Below are positions 50,542-60,486 of a stretch of 64,000 bases of DNA, piece by piece (the first letter of the stretch is position 1; each line of letters starts with the position of its first letter). The notes under the pieces were generated by a model. The model did not search any database and was not told the DNA's origin. It worked only from the letters and a program-made list of their open reading frames with translations. The stretch is taken from assembly GCF_022695595.1 (NCBI RefSeq), contig NZ_CP074380.1:6593501-6657500 (forward strand). The letters run 5' to 3'. A program made the position numbers and the translations under genes. The stretch comes from Streptomyces sp. MST-110588 (lineage in GTDB: Bacteria; Actinomycetota; Actinomycetes; Streptomycetales; Streptomycetaceae).

Positions 50542-51243
50542 TCAGACCTCCACCAGGACCTGGTCCAGCGACTTGCGCACCAGATCGGGCACCTGGCAGT
50601 CCCGCGCCGGATAGCCCACCGGGATCACCGCGAACGCCTTCTCGTTGGCCGGGCGCCCCAGCACCTCCTGGAGGAAGCGCATCGGGCTCGGCGTATGGAC
50701 CAGCGCCGCCAGCCCCGACAGGTGCAGCGCGGACAGCAGCATCCCGACGGCGATACCGACCGATTCGTCCACGTAGTAGTGCTTGCGCTTCGTCCCGCCG
50801 TCCCCCAGCCAGTACCGCTGCTGGAAGACCACGATCAGATGGGGCGCGTCGGTCAGGTGCGGCTTGACCTCGTCCGTGCCCAGCGGGCGCAGCGCCGCCA
50901 GCCACTCCTCGCCCAGCCGCCCCTCATAAGAGAGGCGTTCCTCCGCCTCCGCCGCCTCCCGGATACGGCGGCGTACCTGTGGATCCTTGACCAGGACGAA
51001 CGTCCAGGGCTGCTGATGCGCCCCGGAGGGCGCGGTGGCCGCACAGGCGATGGCGTCCTTCACCACCTGCTCCGGCACGGGGTCGGGGGAGAACTGCCGT
51101 ACGGTCCTGCGCCGGTCCATCCGCGCGCGCAGCTCGGCGGCACGGGCCAGCGACTCCTGGGCCGGCATCCGCTCGGGCCGGTAGGGGACCGGCCGGTAGG
51201 GGGTGCCGTGGGTCGGGGTCCAGTTCCTGTCAGGTAAAGGCAT
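50542..51243 (-). CDS. Nitroreductase-family flavoprotein
   Basis: 233 residues. FMN-binding and core motifs are RRTVRQFSPDPVPEQVV (about 45-60), ATAPSGAHQQPWTFVLV (about 70-88) and GMLLSALHLSGLAALVHTPSP (about 168-188). These are typical of the BluB/iodotyrosine-deiodinase-like side of the nitroreductase family. ATG 51243 is preceded at 6 nt by CAGACT, a plausible -10, with no ribosome site, so the transcript may be leaderless. It lies 16 bp downstream of the QueA-like gene on the same strand. Confidence 0.9.
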   Translation of the reverse strand: MPLPDRNWTPTHGTPYRPVPYRPERMPAQESLARAAELRARMDRRRTVRQFSPDPVPEQVVKDAIACAATAPSGAHQQPWTFVLVKDPQVRRRIREAAEAEERLSYEGRLGEEWLAALRPLGTDEVKPHLTDAPHLIVVFQQRYWLGDGGTKRKHYYVDESVGIAVGMLLSALHLSGLAALVHTPSPMRFLQEVLGRPANEKAFAVIPVGYPARDCQVPDLVRKSLDQVLVEV

Positions 51244-51259
51244 GGCCCGAGTCTGGCTC

Positions 51260-52396
51260 TCAGGCGGGCAGGATGAGGTGGAGATCGCCGAACTCGTGCC
51301 AGAGGTAGCGGTGCGCGACCGCCTCCGCGTAGGCCCGGCGCAGCGTCCCGGCGTCCGCCACCGCCTCCAGCATCAGCAGGTGGGACGCCTCCGGCTCGTG
51401 CAGCCCGGTCAGCAGCCCGTCCACCACCCGCACCCCGCGCTCCGGCGTCACCACCAGGTCCGTCCACCCCGACGCGGCCCGCACCCGTCCGCCCCCGGCG
51501 GCGGCCGACTCCAGGGCCCGTACGGCCGTGGTCCCCACCGCGACGATCTTCCCGCCCCCGGCCCGCGCCGCGTTCACCAGCCACGCCGTGGACGGCGGTA
51601 CCTCGAAGCGCTCCGGGTACGGCGGCTCGTACGCCTCCGCCGACGCCACCCCCGCGTGCAGCACCACCGGAGCGAACTGAACCCCCGCGCCGACCAGGCG
51701 TGCCACGGAAGAGGGGGTGAAGGGCCGGGCCGCGCTCGGCATCTCCGCCGACCCCTCGCCGTCGGCCGGCTCCGTCGCGAAGACCGTCTGGTACGCGGAC
51801 AGCGGCTGGTCCCGGTCGGTGTAGCCGTACCGGATCGGCCGGCCGTACCGCCGCATCACCTCAAGAGCGCCTGCCCCGTCCCCCAGGGCGCCGGCTCCGT
51901 CCCCCAGGGCGTCGGTCCCCTCCACACGCGCCCACCACAGCCGTACCGCCCCCGGGTCCAGCGGGGCCTCCAGCACCAGCCGCGCGCCGCCCGCCAGCCG
52001 TACGACCGTGCCCGGCGGCCCGCCGGCCCGCGGCCGGGTGCTGCCCCGGCCGTCCGGGGTACGCAGCTCCACCGCCCAGCGCCCGGCCGCGCCGTGCGGC
52101 CGGGGGTACCCCCGGTCCGCCCGCGTCGAGAAGTGCACGACCACCGGCTCGCCGCGCCCGCGCCCGTCCCCGATCCGGCCGTCCACCGCGGCCGGCAGCG
52201 TCCGCGAGGTGTTCACCACCAGGACGTCACCGGGCGCCAGCAGCCCGGGCAGGTCCCGGAAGGCGTGGTGCGCCACCGGAGCCGGACCCCGGCTCACCAG
52301 CAGCCGCACCGCGTCCCGGCCCCGGCCCGCGCCGCGCTGTTCGGCCGGCACCCGTGCCGCCAGCTCCGGCGGCACCGGCTCCACCCGGACGGTCAT
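51260..52396 (-). CDS. QueA-like S-adenosylmethionine:tRNA ribosyltransferase-isomerase
   Basis: 378 residues. QueA motifs are recognisable: LLAPGDVLVVNTSRTLPA (about 48-65), YGYTDRDQPLSAYQTVFATE (about 190), KIVAVGTTAVRALES (about 288) and GLLTGLHEPEASHLLMLEA (about 325-343). The enzyme builds epoxyqueuosine in tRNA anticodons. A 21-bp repeat encoding ALGDGAG sits at about 51868-51912. ATG 52396 shares its A with the stop of the upstream SDR gene. Whether this genome has the rest of the queuosine pathway is not visible here. Confidence 0.85.
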   Translation of the reverse strand: MTVRVEPVPPELAARVPAEQRGAGRGRDAVRLLVSRGPAPVAHHAFRDLPGLLAPGDVLVVNTSRTLPAAVDGRIGDGRGRGEPVVVHFSTRADRGYPRPHGAAGRWAVELRTPDGRGSTRPRAGGPPGTVVRLAGGARLVLEAPLDPGAVRLWWARVEGTDALGDGAGALGDGAGALEVMRRYGRPIRYGYTDRDQPLSAYQTVFATEPADGEGSAEMPSAARPFTPSSVARLVGAGVQFAPVVLHAGVASAEAYEPPYPERFEVPPSTAWLVNAARAGGGKIVAVGTTAVRALESAAAGGGRVRAASGWTDLVVTPERGVRVVDGLLTGLHEPEASHLLMLEAVADAGTLRRAYAEAVAHRYLWHEFGDLHLILPA

Positions 52397-53184
52397 CACG
52401 CGCCGCCCAGCAGGGCCGGCGCGCTGTAGCGCCCGCTCGCCGCCCAGGTGTCCAGCAGCCCCAGCAGCGCCGGGACGACCGTGCCGGGCAGTGGGCGGGC
52501 GGACGCGTCCTCGGCCGGCACCGCCGCCTGGTACAGGTCCGTACGCATGTCGCCCGGGTCCACCCACCACACCCGCAGCCACGGCTCCTCCACCGCCAGC
52601 ACCGCGGAGAGCTGGTCCAGGGCCGCCTTGGAGGACCCGTACCCGCCCCAGGTCGGATACGCCTCGACGGCGGCGTCCGAACTGAGGTTGAGCACCGCCC
52701 CGCCGCCGGACGCCTCTTCCCTGCCGGGCCCGTCAGCGGATTCGTCGGCGGATTCGTCGGCGGACCCGTCACCGGTCCCCTGACCGGCCCGGTAAGCAGA
52801 GGCCCGCAGCAGCGGCAGCGCCTCCTGCACCAGCCCCAGCGGAGCCACCACATTGACCTCCAGCGCCGCCCGCAGCCCGTCCAGGGAGTGGTCCGCCAGC
52901 CGCACCAGCGGCGCGTCCCCCAGCACGCTCGCGTTGTTGACCAGCAGGTCCAGGCCGCCCAGCTCGCGCGCCGCGGCGATCAGCGCGGCCCGGTGACCGG
53001 CGTCGGCCACATCGCCCGGCAGGGCCACCACCCGCGTTCCCGCCGCCCGCAGCACCCGCGCCGTCTCCTCCAGGGGCCCCTGCGACCTGGCATCCACCAC
53101 CAGGTCCCAGCCGCGCCCGGCCAGGGCCGTACCGAGCGCCCGCCCCAGCCCCTTCGACGCCCCCGTAATGATCACTACCGGCAT
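52396..53184 (-). CDS. SDR-family oxidoreductase
   Basis: 262 residues. It has TGASKGLGRALG (about 7-18), LLVNNASVLG (about 83) and the catalytic Ser and Tyr-x-x-x-Lys in LSSDAAVEAYPTWGGYGSSK (about 170-189). A low-complexity ADES repeat (GDGSADESADESADG, about 140-155) is inserted before the catalytic Ser strand. It is coupled by a TGATG overlap to the QueA-like gene. The substrate is unknown. Confidence 0.9.
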   Translation of the reverse strand: MPVVIITGASKGLGRALGTALAGRGWDLVVDARSQGPLEETARVLRAAGTRVVALPGDVADAGHRAALIAAARELGGLDLLVNNASVLGDAPLVRLADHSLDGLRAALEVNVVAPLGLVQEALPLLRASAYRAGQGTGDGSADESADESADGPGREEASGGGAVLNLSSDAAVEAYPTWGGYGSSKAALDQLSAVLAVEEPWLRVWWVDPGDMRTDLYQAAVPAEDASARPLPGTVVPALLGLLDTWAASGRYSAPALLGGA

Positions 53185-53211
53185 GATCCGTCCCCGCCTC
53201 TCCGACGCCTT

Positions 53212-53294
53212 CCGTGCTGCCCGTCACGTGCTGCCCGTCCCGTGCCGCTCGTCCCGTGCTGCCCGTCCCCGTACCGCTCGTTCCCGTGTCGTCC
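53212..53294. repeat. 14-15-bp intergenic minisatellite
   Basis: Six imperfect units of CGTGCTGCCCGTCC type, between the SDR start and the divergent histidine kinase gene. Confidence 0.75.
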
Positions 53295-53469
53295 GGTTCC
53301 GCGATTCCGCGATGCCCGGCCGGCGCCCTCCACGCTAGGAACCGGCCGCCCGGCCCGCCTCGGGCAGCGGGCGGGCCGACCAGGGCATTTCGGCCTAGGC
53401 CGGGGGTCGTAAGCGAGCAGCGCCGGTGGTCCGATACGGCCCCTCGTGACGCGCCGGTACGGTGAAGCC

Positions 53470-54615
53470 ATGACCAACGGACCGGGGGCCGGTATCCCCG
53501 CGGTGAGCACCGCGATCCTCGCCATGAGCAGACATCTGGAGGTGCGCGACGTCCTCAAGACGATCGTGGCCTCCGCCCGCGAACTGCTGGACGCGGAGTA
53601 CGCCGCCCTCGGCGTGCCCGACGACCACGGCGGCTTCGCGCAGTTCGTGGTGGACGGTGTCAGCGAGGAGCAGTGGAAGGCGATCGGGCCGCTGCCCCGC
53701 CAGCACGGCATCCTCGCCGCGATGCTCCACAACGCCACCCCCGAGCGGCTCGCCGACGTCCGCCAGGACCCCCGCTTCGGCGGCTGGCCCGCGGCCCACC
53801 CGGACATGTCCGACTTCATCGGCCTCCCGGTCGCCGACGGCGAGGAGATCCTCGGCGCGCTCTTCCTCGCCAACAAGCGGTGCCCCAAGCCGGAGGGCGG
53901 CTGCGGCTTCACCGCCGAGGACGAACGGCTGCTGGGCATCCTCGCCCAGCACGCCGCCATCGCACTGACCAACGCCCGCCTGTACGAACGCAGCCGCGAG
54001 CTGACCATCGCCGGCGAACGAGCCCGGCTGGCCCACGAACTGCACGACGCGGTGGCACAGAAGCTCTTCTCGCTGCGGCTGACCGCACAGGCCGCCGCCG
54101 CCCTGGTCGACCGCGACCCGGGCCGGGCCAAGGGCGAACTCCAGCAGGTCGCCGCGCTGGCCGCCGAGGCCGCCGACGAACTGCGCGCCGCCGTCGTGGA
54201 GTTGCGGCCCGCGGCACTGGACGAGGACGGACTGGTGGCCACCTTGCGCTCACAGACCCAGGTGCTGGACCGCGCGCACGCCGCCCGGGTCACCTTCGAG
54301 TCCCACGGCGTACGGGCGCTGCCGGCCGCCCAGGAGGAAGCGCTGCTCAGAGTCGCGCAGGAAGCACTGCACAACGCGCTGCGGCACTCCGGTGCCCACC
54401 GGGTCGAGGTGACCTTGACCCGGCACGGCCAGGGCGCGCTGCTGCGGGTGGCCGACGACGGCCGCGGCTTCGACACCGGCGCGGTCCGCCGCGCCGGGCG
54501 GCACCTCGGCCTGGTGTCGATGCGCGACCGCGCGGGCGGGGTCGGCGGAAAACTGAGTGTGGAGTCGGCGCCCGGGAAGGGCACCGCAGTCGAGATGGAG
54601 GTACCCGGTGGCTGA
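53470..54615 (+). CDS. GAF-domain histidine kinase (NarL/DesK-type HisKA_3)
   Basis: 381 residues, cytosolic. A GAF domain (about 25-175, TIVASARELLDAEYAALGV through IALTNARLYE) is followed by a HisKA_3 dimerisation domain with phosphorylated His in ERARLAHELHDAVAQKLFSL (about 178-198). The HATPase has EALHNALRHSGAHRVEV (about 298) and DDGRGF (about 330). ATG 53470 is chosen; an upstream GTG at 53446 is possible. The 3' end overlaps the response regulator gene by 8 bp. The kinase sits upstream of two chaplin genes; a link to development is speculative. Confidence 0.93.
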   Translation: MTNGPGAGIPAVSTAILAMSRHLEVRDVLKTIVASARELLDAEYAALGVPDDHGGFAQFVVDGVSEEQWKAIGPLPRQHGILAAMLHNATPERLADVRQDPRFGGWPAAHPDMSDFIGLPVADGEEILGALFLANKRCPKPEGGCGFTAEDERLLGILAQHAAIALTNARLYERSRELTIAGERARLAHELHDAVAQKLFSLRLTAQAAAALVDRDPGRAKGELQQVAALAAEAADELRAAVVELRPAALDEDGLVATLRSQTQVLDRAHAARVTFESHGVRALPAAQEEALLRVAQEALHNALRHSGAHRVEVTLTRHGQGALLRVADDGRGFDTGAVRRAGRHLGLVSMRDRAGGVGGKLSVESAPGKGTAVEMEVPGG

Positions 54616-55306
54616 CAACGACAAGGGCGGCGTGGCACGCCCGGGCACCGGGACGGGGACGGGCGGGGGACCGGTGATCAGGGTCCTGCTGGTCGACGAC
54701 CACCAGGTGGTCCGGCGCGGACTGCGCACCTTCCTGGAGGTCCAGGACGACATCGAGGTGGTGGGGGAGGCGTCCGACGGTACGCAGGGCGTCGACGCGG
54801 CAGAGCGGCTGCGCCCGGACGTGATCCTGATGGACGTCAAGATGCCGGGCATGGACGGCATCGAGGCGCTGCGCAAGCTGCGCGAACTGGACAACCCGGC
54901 CCGGGTGCTGGTCGTCACCAGCTTCACCGAGCAGCGTACGGTCGTCCCGGCGCTGCGCGCGGGCGCGGCGGGCTATGTCTACAAGGACGTCGACCCGGTG
55001 GCGCTGGCCGGCGCGATCCGCTCCGTACACGCCGGGCACGTCCTGCTCCAGCCCGAGGTGGCCGGCGCGCTGCTCTCCCAGGACGAGGCCAACAACGGGC
55101 AGGGGCGCGGCACTTCCCTGACCGAGCGGGAGCGGGAGGTGCTGGGGCTGATCGCGGACGGCCGGTCCAACCGGGAGATCGCCCGCGCGCTCGTGCTGTC
55201 CGAGAAGACCGTCAAGACACATGTCTCCAACATCCTCATGAAGCTGGACCTCGCGGACCGTACCCAGGCCGCTCTGTGGGCGGTCCGGCACGGAATGGGA
55301 GCCTGA
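54608..55306 (+). CDS. NarL/FixJ-family response regulator
   Basis: 232 residues. After a Gly-rich tail (1-20), a receiver domain has VLLVDDHQVVRRGL and phospho-acceptor Asp in LMDVKMPGMDG (about 76). A LuxR-type helix-turn-helix follows (LTEREREVLGLIADGRSNRE through VKTHVSNILMKL, about 170-220). GTG 54608 has GGAGG 6 nt upstream, located inside the kinase gene. It is partner of the preceding kinase. Confidence 0.95.
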   Translation: MADNDKGGVARPGTGTGTGGGPVIRVLLVDDHQVVRRGLRTFLEVQDDIEVVGEASDGTQGVDAAERLRPDVILMDVKMPGMDGIEALRKLRELDNPARVLVVTSFTEQRTVVPALRAGAAGYVYKDVDPVALAGAIRSVHAGHVLLQPEVAGALLSQDEANNGQGRGTSLTEREREVLGLIADGRSNREIARALVLSEKTVKTHVSNILMKLDLADRTQAALWAVRHGMGA

Positions 55307-55707
55307 CCCGACGGCCGCGGGCCCTGCGCATCGGGCGGGAAGGCGTTGACCAGCGGTGAGTTCCGTCCCCACCGGGAGGCAGCGGCAAGGCTTCCGGGAC
55401 GGATCCGACCGGTGTGAGCTTCCGGGAGGGGCTGAGCGTCACCATGACCGGCGTCGGCCATCGGGTCTCACTCGCGCCGGATCCGGGGCGGCAGGGCGTG
55501 GCGGCGGCCCTGACCCTGTTCGGTGCCGAGGCATCCGCAGGGTAGGGCATCCACGCGGGGAAGCATCCGGACGGTCGTATTCCGATCCGAGATTCATACC
55601 GTCGTGTGGATGTCACCCGAGTGGCGCAACCCGGGCGGGGCGCGGCCGTTCTTCATGGCGTGCCGCGGGAGTACGGTCCGCGGCGACCGCGAGGAAGGTC
55701 AAGCGCA
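55307..55707. other. Intergenic region upstream of chpE with a possible 43-codon ORF
   Basis: About 400 bp. A GTG at 55414 opens 43 codons to TAG 55543-55545 with high third-position GC (VSFREGLSVTMTGVGHRVSL at the start), but it has no ribosome site and no family I know. The chpE promoter should lie in 55560-55690; CATACC at about 55597 is a weak -10 candidate. Confidence 0.4.
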
Positions 55708-55950
55708 ATGAAGGACATCAAGAAGGCCATGGCCGTGACGATCGTGACGGGCGGCCTGGTCATCGCCGGAGCCGGCGTCGCCGCCGCCCACGGCACCCAG
55801 GCCGACGGCAAGGCCGCCAACTCCCCGGGCGTCGGCTCCGGCAACCCCGTCCAGGTGCCGGTGCACGTCCCGGTGAACGCCACGGGCGACACCGCCAACG
55901 TCATCGGCGCCCTGAACCCGGCGTTCGCCGACGAAAGCAACAACGGCTGA
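55708..55950 (+). CDS. chpE: Chaplin ChpE
   Basis: 80 residues. A signal peptide (1-27, ending GVAAA) precedes a single short chaplin domain with SPGVGSGNPVQVPVHVPVNA and VNVIGALNPAF-type motif (here ANVIGALNPAF). There are no cysteines, as in ChpE of S. coelicolor, which is encoded at the equivalent place. Chaplins are secreted amphipathic proteins that assemble into amyloid fibrils on aerial hyphae and lower surface tension. ATG 55708 has GAGGAAGG about 10 nt upstream. Confidence 0.93.
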   Translation: MKDIKKAMAVTIVTGGLVIAGAGVAAAHGTQADGKAANSPGVGSGNPVQVPVHVPVNATGDTANVIGALNPAFADESNNG

Positions 55951-56165
55951 CCGCGCCGCCGCCCGCGCCGCGTGCTCGTACGGCGTCGCGCGACGGGCCC
56001 GCCGTGTGACGTGCCCATGCGTCCGTATGAGCCGTTCCCGGGCGCCCGTCCGCGTCCCGCGCGGACAGCCACCGGCCCTGTCCCCGAGCCCGGGCCGACC
56101 CCCCCGTGACACCGCAATTCTCATCCAGGCTCCCTGCCGACACGACAAGTGAGGAACACTTGCCC

Positions 56166-56402
56166 ATGAACACCGTCAAGAAGGCCGCCCTCGTCCTCGC
56201 CGCCGCCGGTCTCGCCGCCGGTGCGGCCACCGACTCCGCCTTCGCCGTCGACGCCGACGGCAAGGCCGGCGGCACCCCCGGCATCGGCACCGGCAGGGTG
56301 GACCAGGTCCCGGTGAGCGTCCCGGTGAACGCCGCCGGCCTCGGCGTCAACGTCGTCAGCTTGCTCAACGCCGTGACCGGCGGCTCTTCCACGGCCGGCT
56401 GA
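56166..56402 (+). CDS. Second short chaplin, Cys-less
   Basis: 78 residues. A signal peptide (1-29, ending DSAFA) precedes a chaplin domain with GGTPGIGTGRVDQVPVSVPV and LGVNVVSLLNAVTGG. It lacks both cysteines, like its neighbour, so it is a second ChpE-type short chaplin, probably from local duplication. ATG 56166 has GAGGA 10 nt upstream; a TTG at 56160 is also in frame. S. coelicolor has only one chaplin at this locus, as I remember. Confidence 0.9.
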   Translation: MNTVKKAALVLAAAGLAAGAATDSAFAVDADGKAGGTPGIGTGRVDQVPVSVPVNAAGLGVNVVSLLNAVTGGSSTAG

Positions 56403-56801
56403 GACCGCCACCGGGCCGAGCGCCGCCCCGGAAGGACCGGCTGCCGGGGTTACGGCAGCCGGCAGCCGGGGCGCGGCAGCCGACGAGCCGGTGCCATCCC
56501 TCCGTGCCCGCGCCGCGCGTGCCGGCCCGGAGGAGGAGCCCCGGCCCGCAGGCCGCCGTCCGTCCCCACCCAAGACCCCGCCACCTCCGTTCCACGGCCG
56601 GCGGGGTCGTCCCATGTCCCTGGCCCCGCCACCCCCGCGCCGGTCACCGGCCCGCCCGAGGCCGCCCGAGCCCATCCCGAGGCCGCCCGAGCCGCCCCCG
56701 TGCCCATTCCGGGGCCGTCCGGATCGTCCCGAGCCTGCCCCGCACCCGTGGTGGCCCGCCCGTCAGCCCTGTTCCTGCCCCGGCTTGTCCCGACCCGCCC
56801 C
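56403..56801. other. GC-rich gap after the chaplins
   Basis: About 400 bp with Pro-rich composition on the plus strand. A hairpin-prone stretch of GCTGCCGG/CCGGCAGC repeats at 56440-56485 could terminate chaplin transcription. Repeated CCGCCCGAG units lie at 56650-56700. No convincing gene. Confidence 0.45.
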
Positions 56802-57620
56802 TCAGCCCCGCCCCCGCTCCCGCTCCTCCACGTACGCGTTGTACGCCGCCACCTGCGCCCGTCTGGCCGTACGCTCCACCGGCCGCAGCGCCTCCGCCCG
56901 CGCGGCTATCTCCGAAGCACTCACCGCCCCGCCGTGCTCCCGGCCGTCGCCGCCCGCGTCCCGCGCGATGCCGATCAGCGCCCCGACCCGCTGCGCCAGC
57001 TCCAGCACCCGCACCGCGCGCGGCGGATACCCCGGCGCCAGCACCTGTCGCCCGGCCTCCGACCGCGCCCGGTAGGCCGCCAACGCCGCCTGCGCGACCG
57101 GTCCGGACCCGGCCACGTCGAGCCTCGCGAGCACCTCGGTCGCCTCCTGGAGCGCCTGGGCCAGTTCCCGCTCCGCCTCGCCCAGCGAGGGCACGTCCGC
57201 CGGCGGCGCGTCCCGTACCGCCATGCAGTGCCAGGTCACCTCCACATGGACGTCCGGACCGCTGACCGCGCCGTCCGGCCCGGCCTGGCGCACCAGTGGT
57301 ACGAGCCCCACCGCGACCCCGCAGACCGTCACCGCCTCCCCGGCCTCCAGCGCCCGCGCGTTGAACGCCGCGGGGCCGCTCAGGCCCAGCGGATGCCCCG
57401 GCACCGGCAGCGCCACCCGCAGGCCGGTCGCTCCCAGCGCCCGCAGCCGCCCCAGCGCCAGCGTCAGTCCGACCGGCGCCGGTTCTCCGGGCAGACCTTC
57501 CACGCGGTGCACCGCGTCGTCCTCCGCGATGCGCTCCGCGGCGTCATCAGGTGAGACCAATCCGGCCAAAAGGGCATTTCCCCATGCGGCCAGCCGTCCC
57601 GAGCGAGGTTCATCGAGCAT
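56802..57620 (-). CDS. Conserved actinobacterial hypothetical protein
   Basis: 272 residues, no signal peptide or membrane segment. It starts MLDEPRSGRLAAWGNALLAG and contains LRVALPVPGHPLGLSGPAAF (about 97-116), which looks like a nucleotide- or ligand-binding beta region. The C-terminal half is helical (EAERELAQALQEATEVLARL onward). I do not recognise a characterised family. It is divergent from the ABC ATPase gene with 91 bp between starts, so the two may share regulation. Confidence 0.75.
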   Translation of the reverse strand: MLDEPRSGRLAAWGNALLAGLVSPDDAAERIAEDDAVHRVEGLPGEPAPVGLTLALGRLRALGATGLRVALPVPGHPLGLSGPAAFNARALEAGEAVTVCGVAVGLVPLVRQAGPDGAVSGPDVHVEVTWHCMAVRDAPPADVPSLGEAERELAQALQEATEVLARLDVAGSGPVAQAALAAYRARSEAGRQVLAPGYPPRAVRVLELAQRVGALIGIARDAGGDGREHGGAVSASEIAARAEALRPVERTARRAQVAAYNAYVEERERGRG

Positions 57621-57711
57621 GGTCCCCAGCCTAAGGACAGGCACTGACAGCGAGTGGCGTAGGTTTGCTGGGGGGATGCGCCTGAAGGCGCACGCGAGGC
57701 ACCGAGAAGCA

Positions 57712-58521
<810 letters not shown>

Positions 58522-58549
58522 CCCGCTCTCCGAACCCGGTGCCCTGACC

Positions 58550-58621
58550 CGCACTCCTGCTCCGGCCCGCACTCCTGCCCCGGCCCACACTTCCGCCCCG
58601 GCCGGCACTCCTGCGCCGGTC
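58550..58621. repeat. 18-bp intergenic minisatellite
   Basis: Four units of CGCACTCCTGCCCCGGCC with few changes (58550-58567, 58568-58585, 58586-58603, 58604-58621), between the ABC ATPase and NfeD genes. Confidence 0.88.
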
Positions 58622-58694
58622 CGTGCTCCCGCTTCCGGATCCGCGGTCCCTACGGGCTCTGTCCCGGACCGGCCCGCGGACCTACCATGAACGC

Positions 58695-59120
58695 GTGGAC
58701 CCATGGGTGTGGTGGCTGATCGCCGCCGTAGGGCTGGGCATCCCGCTCGTCGTGACCGCGATGCCCGAGTTCGGGATGCTCGCGGTCGGCGCCGTCGCCG
58801 GTGCCGTCACCGCGGCTGTCGGCGCCGGCACGGTGCTCCAGGTCATCGTGTTCGTCGCCGTATCGGTCGCGCTGATCGCCGTCGTACGCCCCATCGCCAA
58901 CCGCCACCGCTCCGAGCGTCCGCGGCTGGCGTCGGGCATCGACGCCCTCAAGGGCAGAAGCGCCACCGTCCTGGAGCGGGTCGACGCCGGCGGCGGCGGA
59001 CGCATCAAGCTGGCCGGGGAGATCTGGTCCGCCCGCCCGCTGGACGCCGAGCAGGTGTACGAGCCGGGCCAGAAGGTGGATGTGGTGGAGATCGAGGGGG
59101 CGACCGCCGTCGTCATGTGA
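58695..59120 (+). CDS. NfeD-like membrane protein
   Basis: 141 residues from GTG 58695. Transmembrane segments are at about 4-20, 24-45 and 48-66. They are followed by a C-terminal OB-fold domain (about 85-141, GRSATVLERVDAGGGGRIKL, then AEQVYEPGQKVDVVEIEG). NfeD proteins pair with SPFH/slipin proteins in membrane microdomains. TACCAT lies 6 bases before the GTG, with no ribosome site, suggesting a leaderless mRNA. The SPFH gene follows 255 bp downstream. Confidence 0.9.
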   Translation: MDPWVWWLIAAVGLGIPLVVTAMPEFGMLAVGAVAGAVTAAVGAGTVLQVIVFVAVSVALIAVVRPIANRHRSERPRLASGIDALKGRSATVLERVDAGGGGRIKLAGEIWSARPLDAEQVYEPGQKVDVVEIEGATAVVM

Positions 59121-59375
59121 ATCCCCGCGATCACGGGCGACTCCGTACGGGGCCCTCGGCACGGCACCGTACGCACCCACCGGCCGGCCTCCGCGGCGGC
59201 CGGCCGCGCGGTCGCCCGCCGGAGCCGGCCGTCAACGCCTGAAAAGCGTCGTCACATAAGCGGAAGAAGAGCCGAACGCCCTGCATGACGGGCCGTGACT
59301 CTGAAAGACTGGATCAGTGGAGACACCGGCCCAGGCCGGTCAAGAGCCAGCAACCGAGGGGCAACGGGAGCCGCT

Positions 59376-60317
59376 GTGGAACCGATCATCATCGTCCTGA
59401 TCATCCTGGTGGTGCTCGTGTTCATCGCACTCATCAAGACGATCCAGGTCATCCCGCAGGCCAGCGCCGCCATCGTCGAACGCTTCGGCCGCTACACCCG
59501 TACGCTCAACGCGGGCCTGAACATCGTCGTCCCGTTCATCGACTCCATCCGCAACCGCATCGACCTGCGCGAACAGGTCGTCCCGTTCCCGCCGCAGCCG
59601 GTGATCACCCAGGACAACCTGGTCGTCAACATCGACACCGTCATCTATTACCAGGTCACCGACGCCCGCGCCGCGACGTACGAGGTCGCCAGCTACATCC
59701 AGGCCATCGAGCAACTGACCGTCACGACCCTGCGGAACATCATCGGCGGCATGGACCTGGAGCGGACCCTGACCTCCCGCGAGGAGATCAACGCGGCACT
59801 GCGCGGCGTCCTGGACGAGGCCACCGGCAAGTGGGGCATCCGCGTCAACCGCGTCGAGCTCAAGGCGATCGAGCCGCCGACCTCCATCCAGGACTCCATG
59901 GAGAAGCAGATGCGCGCCGACCGTGACAAGCGCGCCGCGATCCTCCAGGCCGAAGGTGTCCGGCAGTCCCAGATCCTCACCGCCGAAGGTGAGAAGCAGT
60001 CCTCCATCCTGCGTGCCGAAGGTGACGCCAAGGCCGCGGCCCTGCGTGCCGAGGGCGAGGCCCAGGCCATCCGTACGGTCTTCGAGTCCATCCACGCCGG
60101 CGACCCGGACCAGAAGCTGCTCTCCTACCAGTACCTCCAGATGCTCCCGAAGATCGCCGAGGGCGACGCCAACAAGCTCTGGATCGTGCCCAGCGAGATC
60201 GGCGACGCCCTCAAGGGACTCAGCGGCGCCATCGGCAGCTTCAACCCCGCCGGAGGCAGCGGCGGGGGCGGCGGCAAGTCCGTCGGCCCGCACCGTGAGC
60301 AGCCCCCCATCGACTGA
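59376..60317 (+). CDS. SPFH/band 7 (stomatin/QmcA-like) protein
   Basis: 313 residues. An N-terminal membrane helix (IIIVLIILVVLVFIALIKT, about 4-22) precedes the band 7 domain (IQVIPQASAAIVERFGRYTR to about 190). A coiled coil with AEGEKQ/AEGDAK-type repeats (about 185-235) and a Gly-rich tail follow. Such proteins scaffold membrane microdomains and regulate membrane proteases. GTG 59376 has GGGAG 5 nt upstream; longer starts run into non-coding sequence. It functions with the NfeD gene upstream. Confidence 0.94.
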   Translation: MEPIIIVLIILVVLVFIALIKTIQVIPQASAAIVERFGRYTRTLNAGLNIVVPFIDSIRNRIDLREQVVPFPPQPVITQDNLVVNIDTVIYYQVTDARAATYEVASYIQAIEQLTVTTLRNIIGGMDLERTLTSREEINAALRGVLDEATGKWGIRVNRVELKAIEPPTSIQDSMEKQMRADRDKRAAILQAEGVRQSQILTAEGEKQSSILRAEGDAKAAALRAEGEAQAIRTVFESIHAGDPDQKLLSYQYLQMLPKIAEGDANKLWIVPSEIGDALKGLSGAIGSFNPAGGSGGGGGKSVGPHREQPPID

Positions 60318-60486
60318 CCAGCCTCCCACCGACCGATCAGGGGTTCCCTCACCGACCGGCCAGGTTCCCCCACCGGCTGACCAGCCTCCGTCGAGCCGAC
60401 CGAACGGCTCCCCCTCGACCGCGCATACGATTCCTCGTGCATGATCGGTCCGGTATGCGCCGGCCACCGTGCACGAGGGAGTCCGT

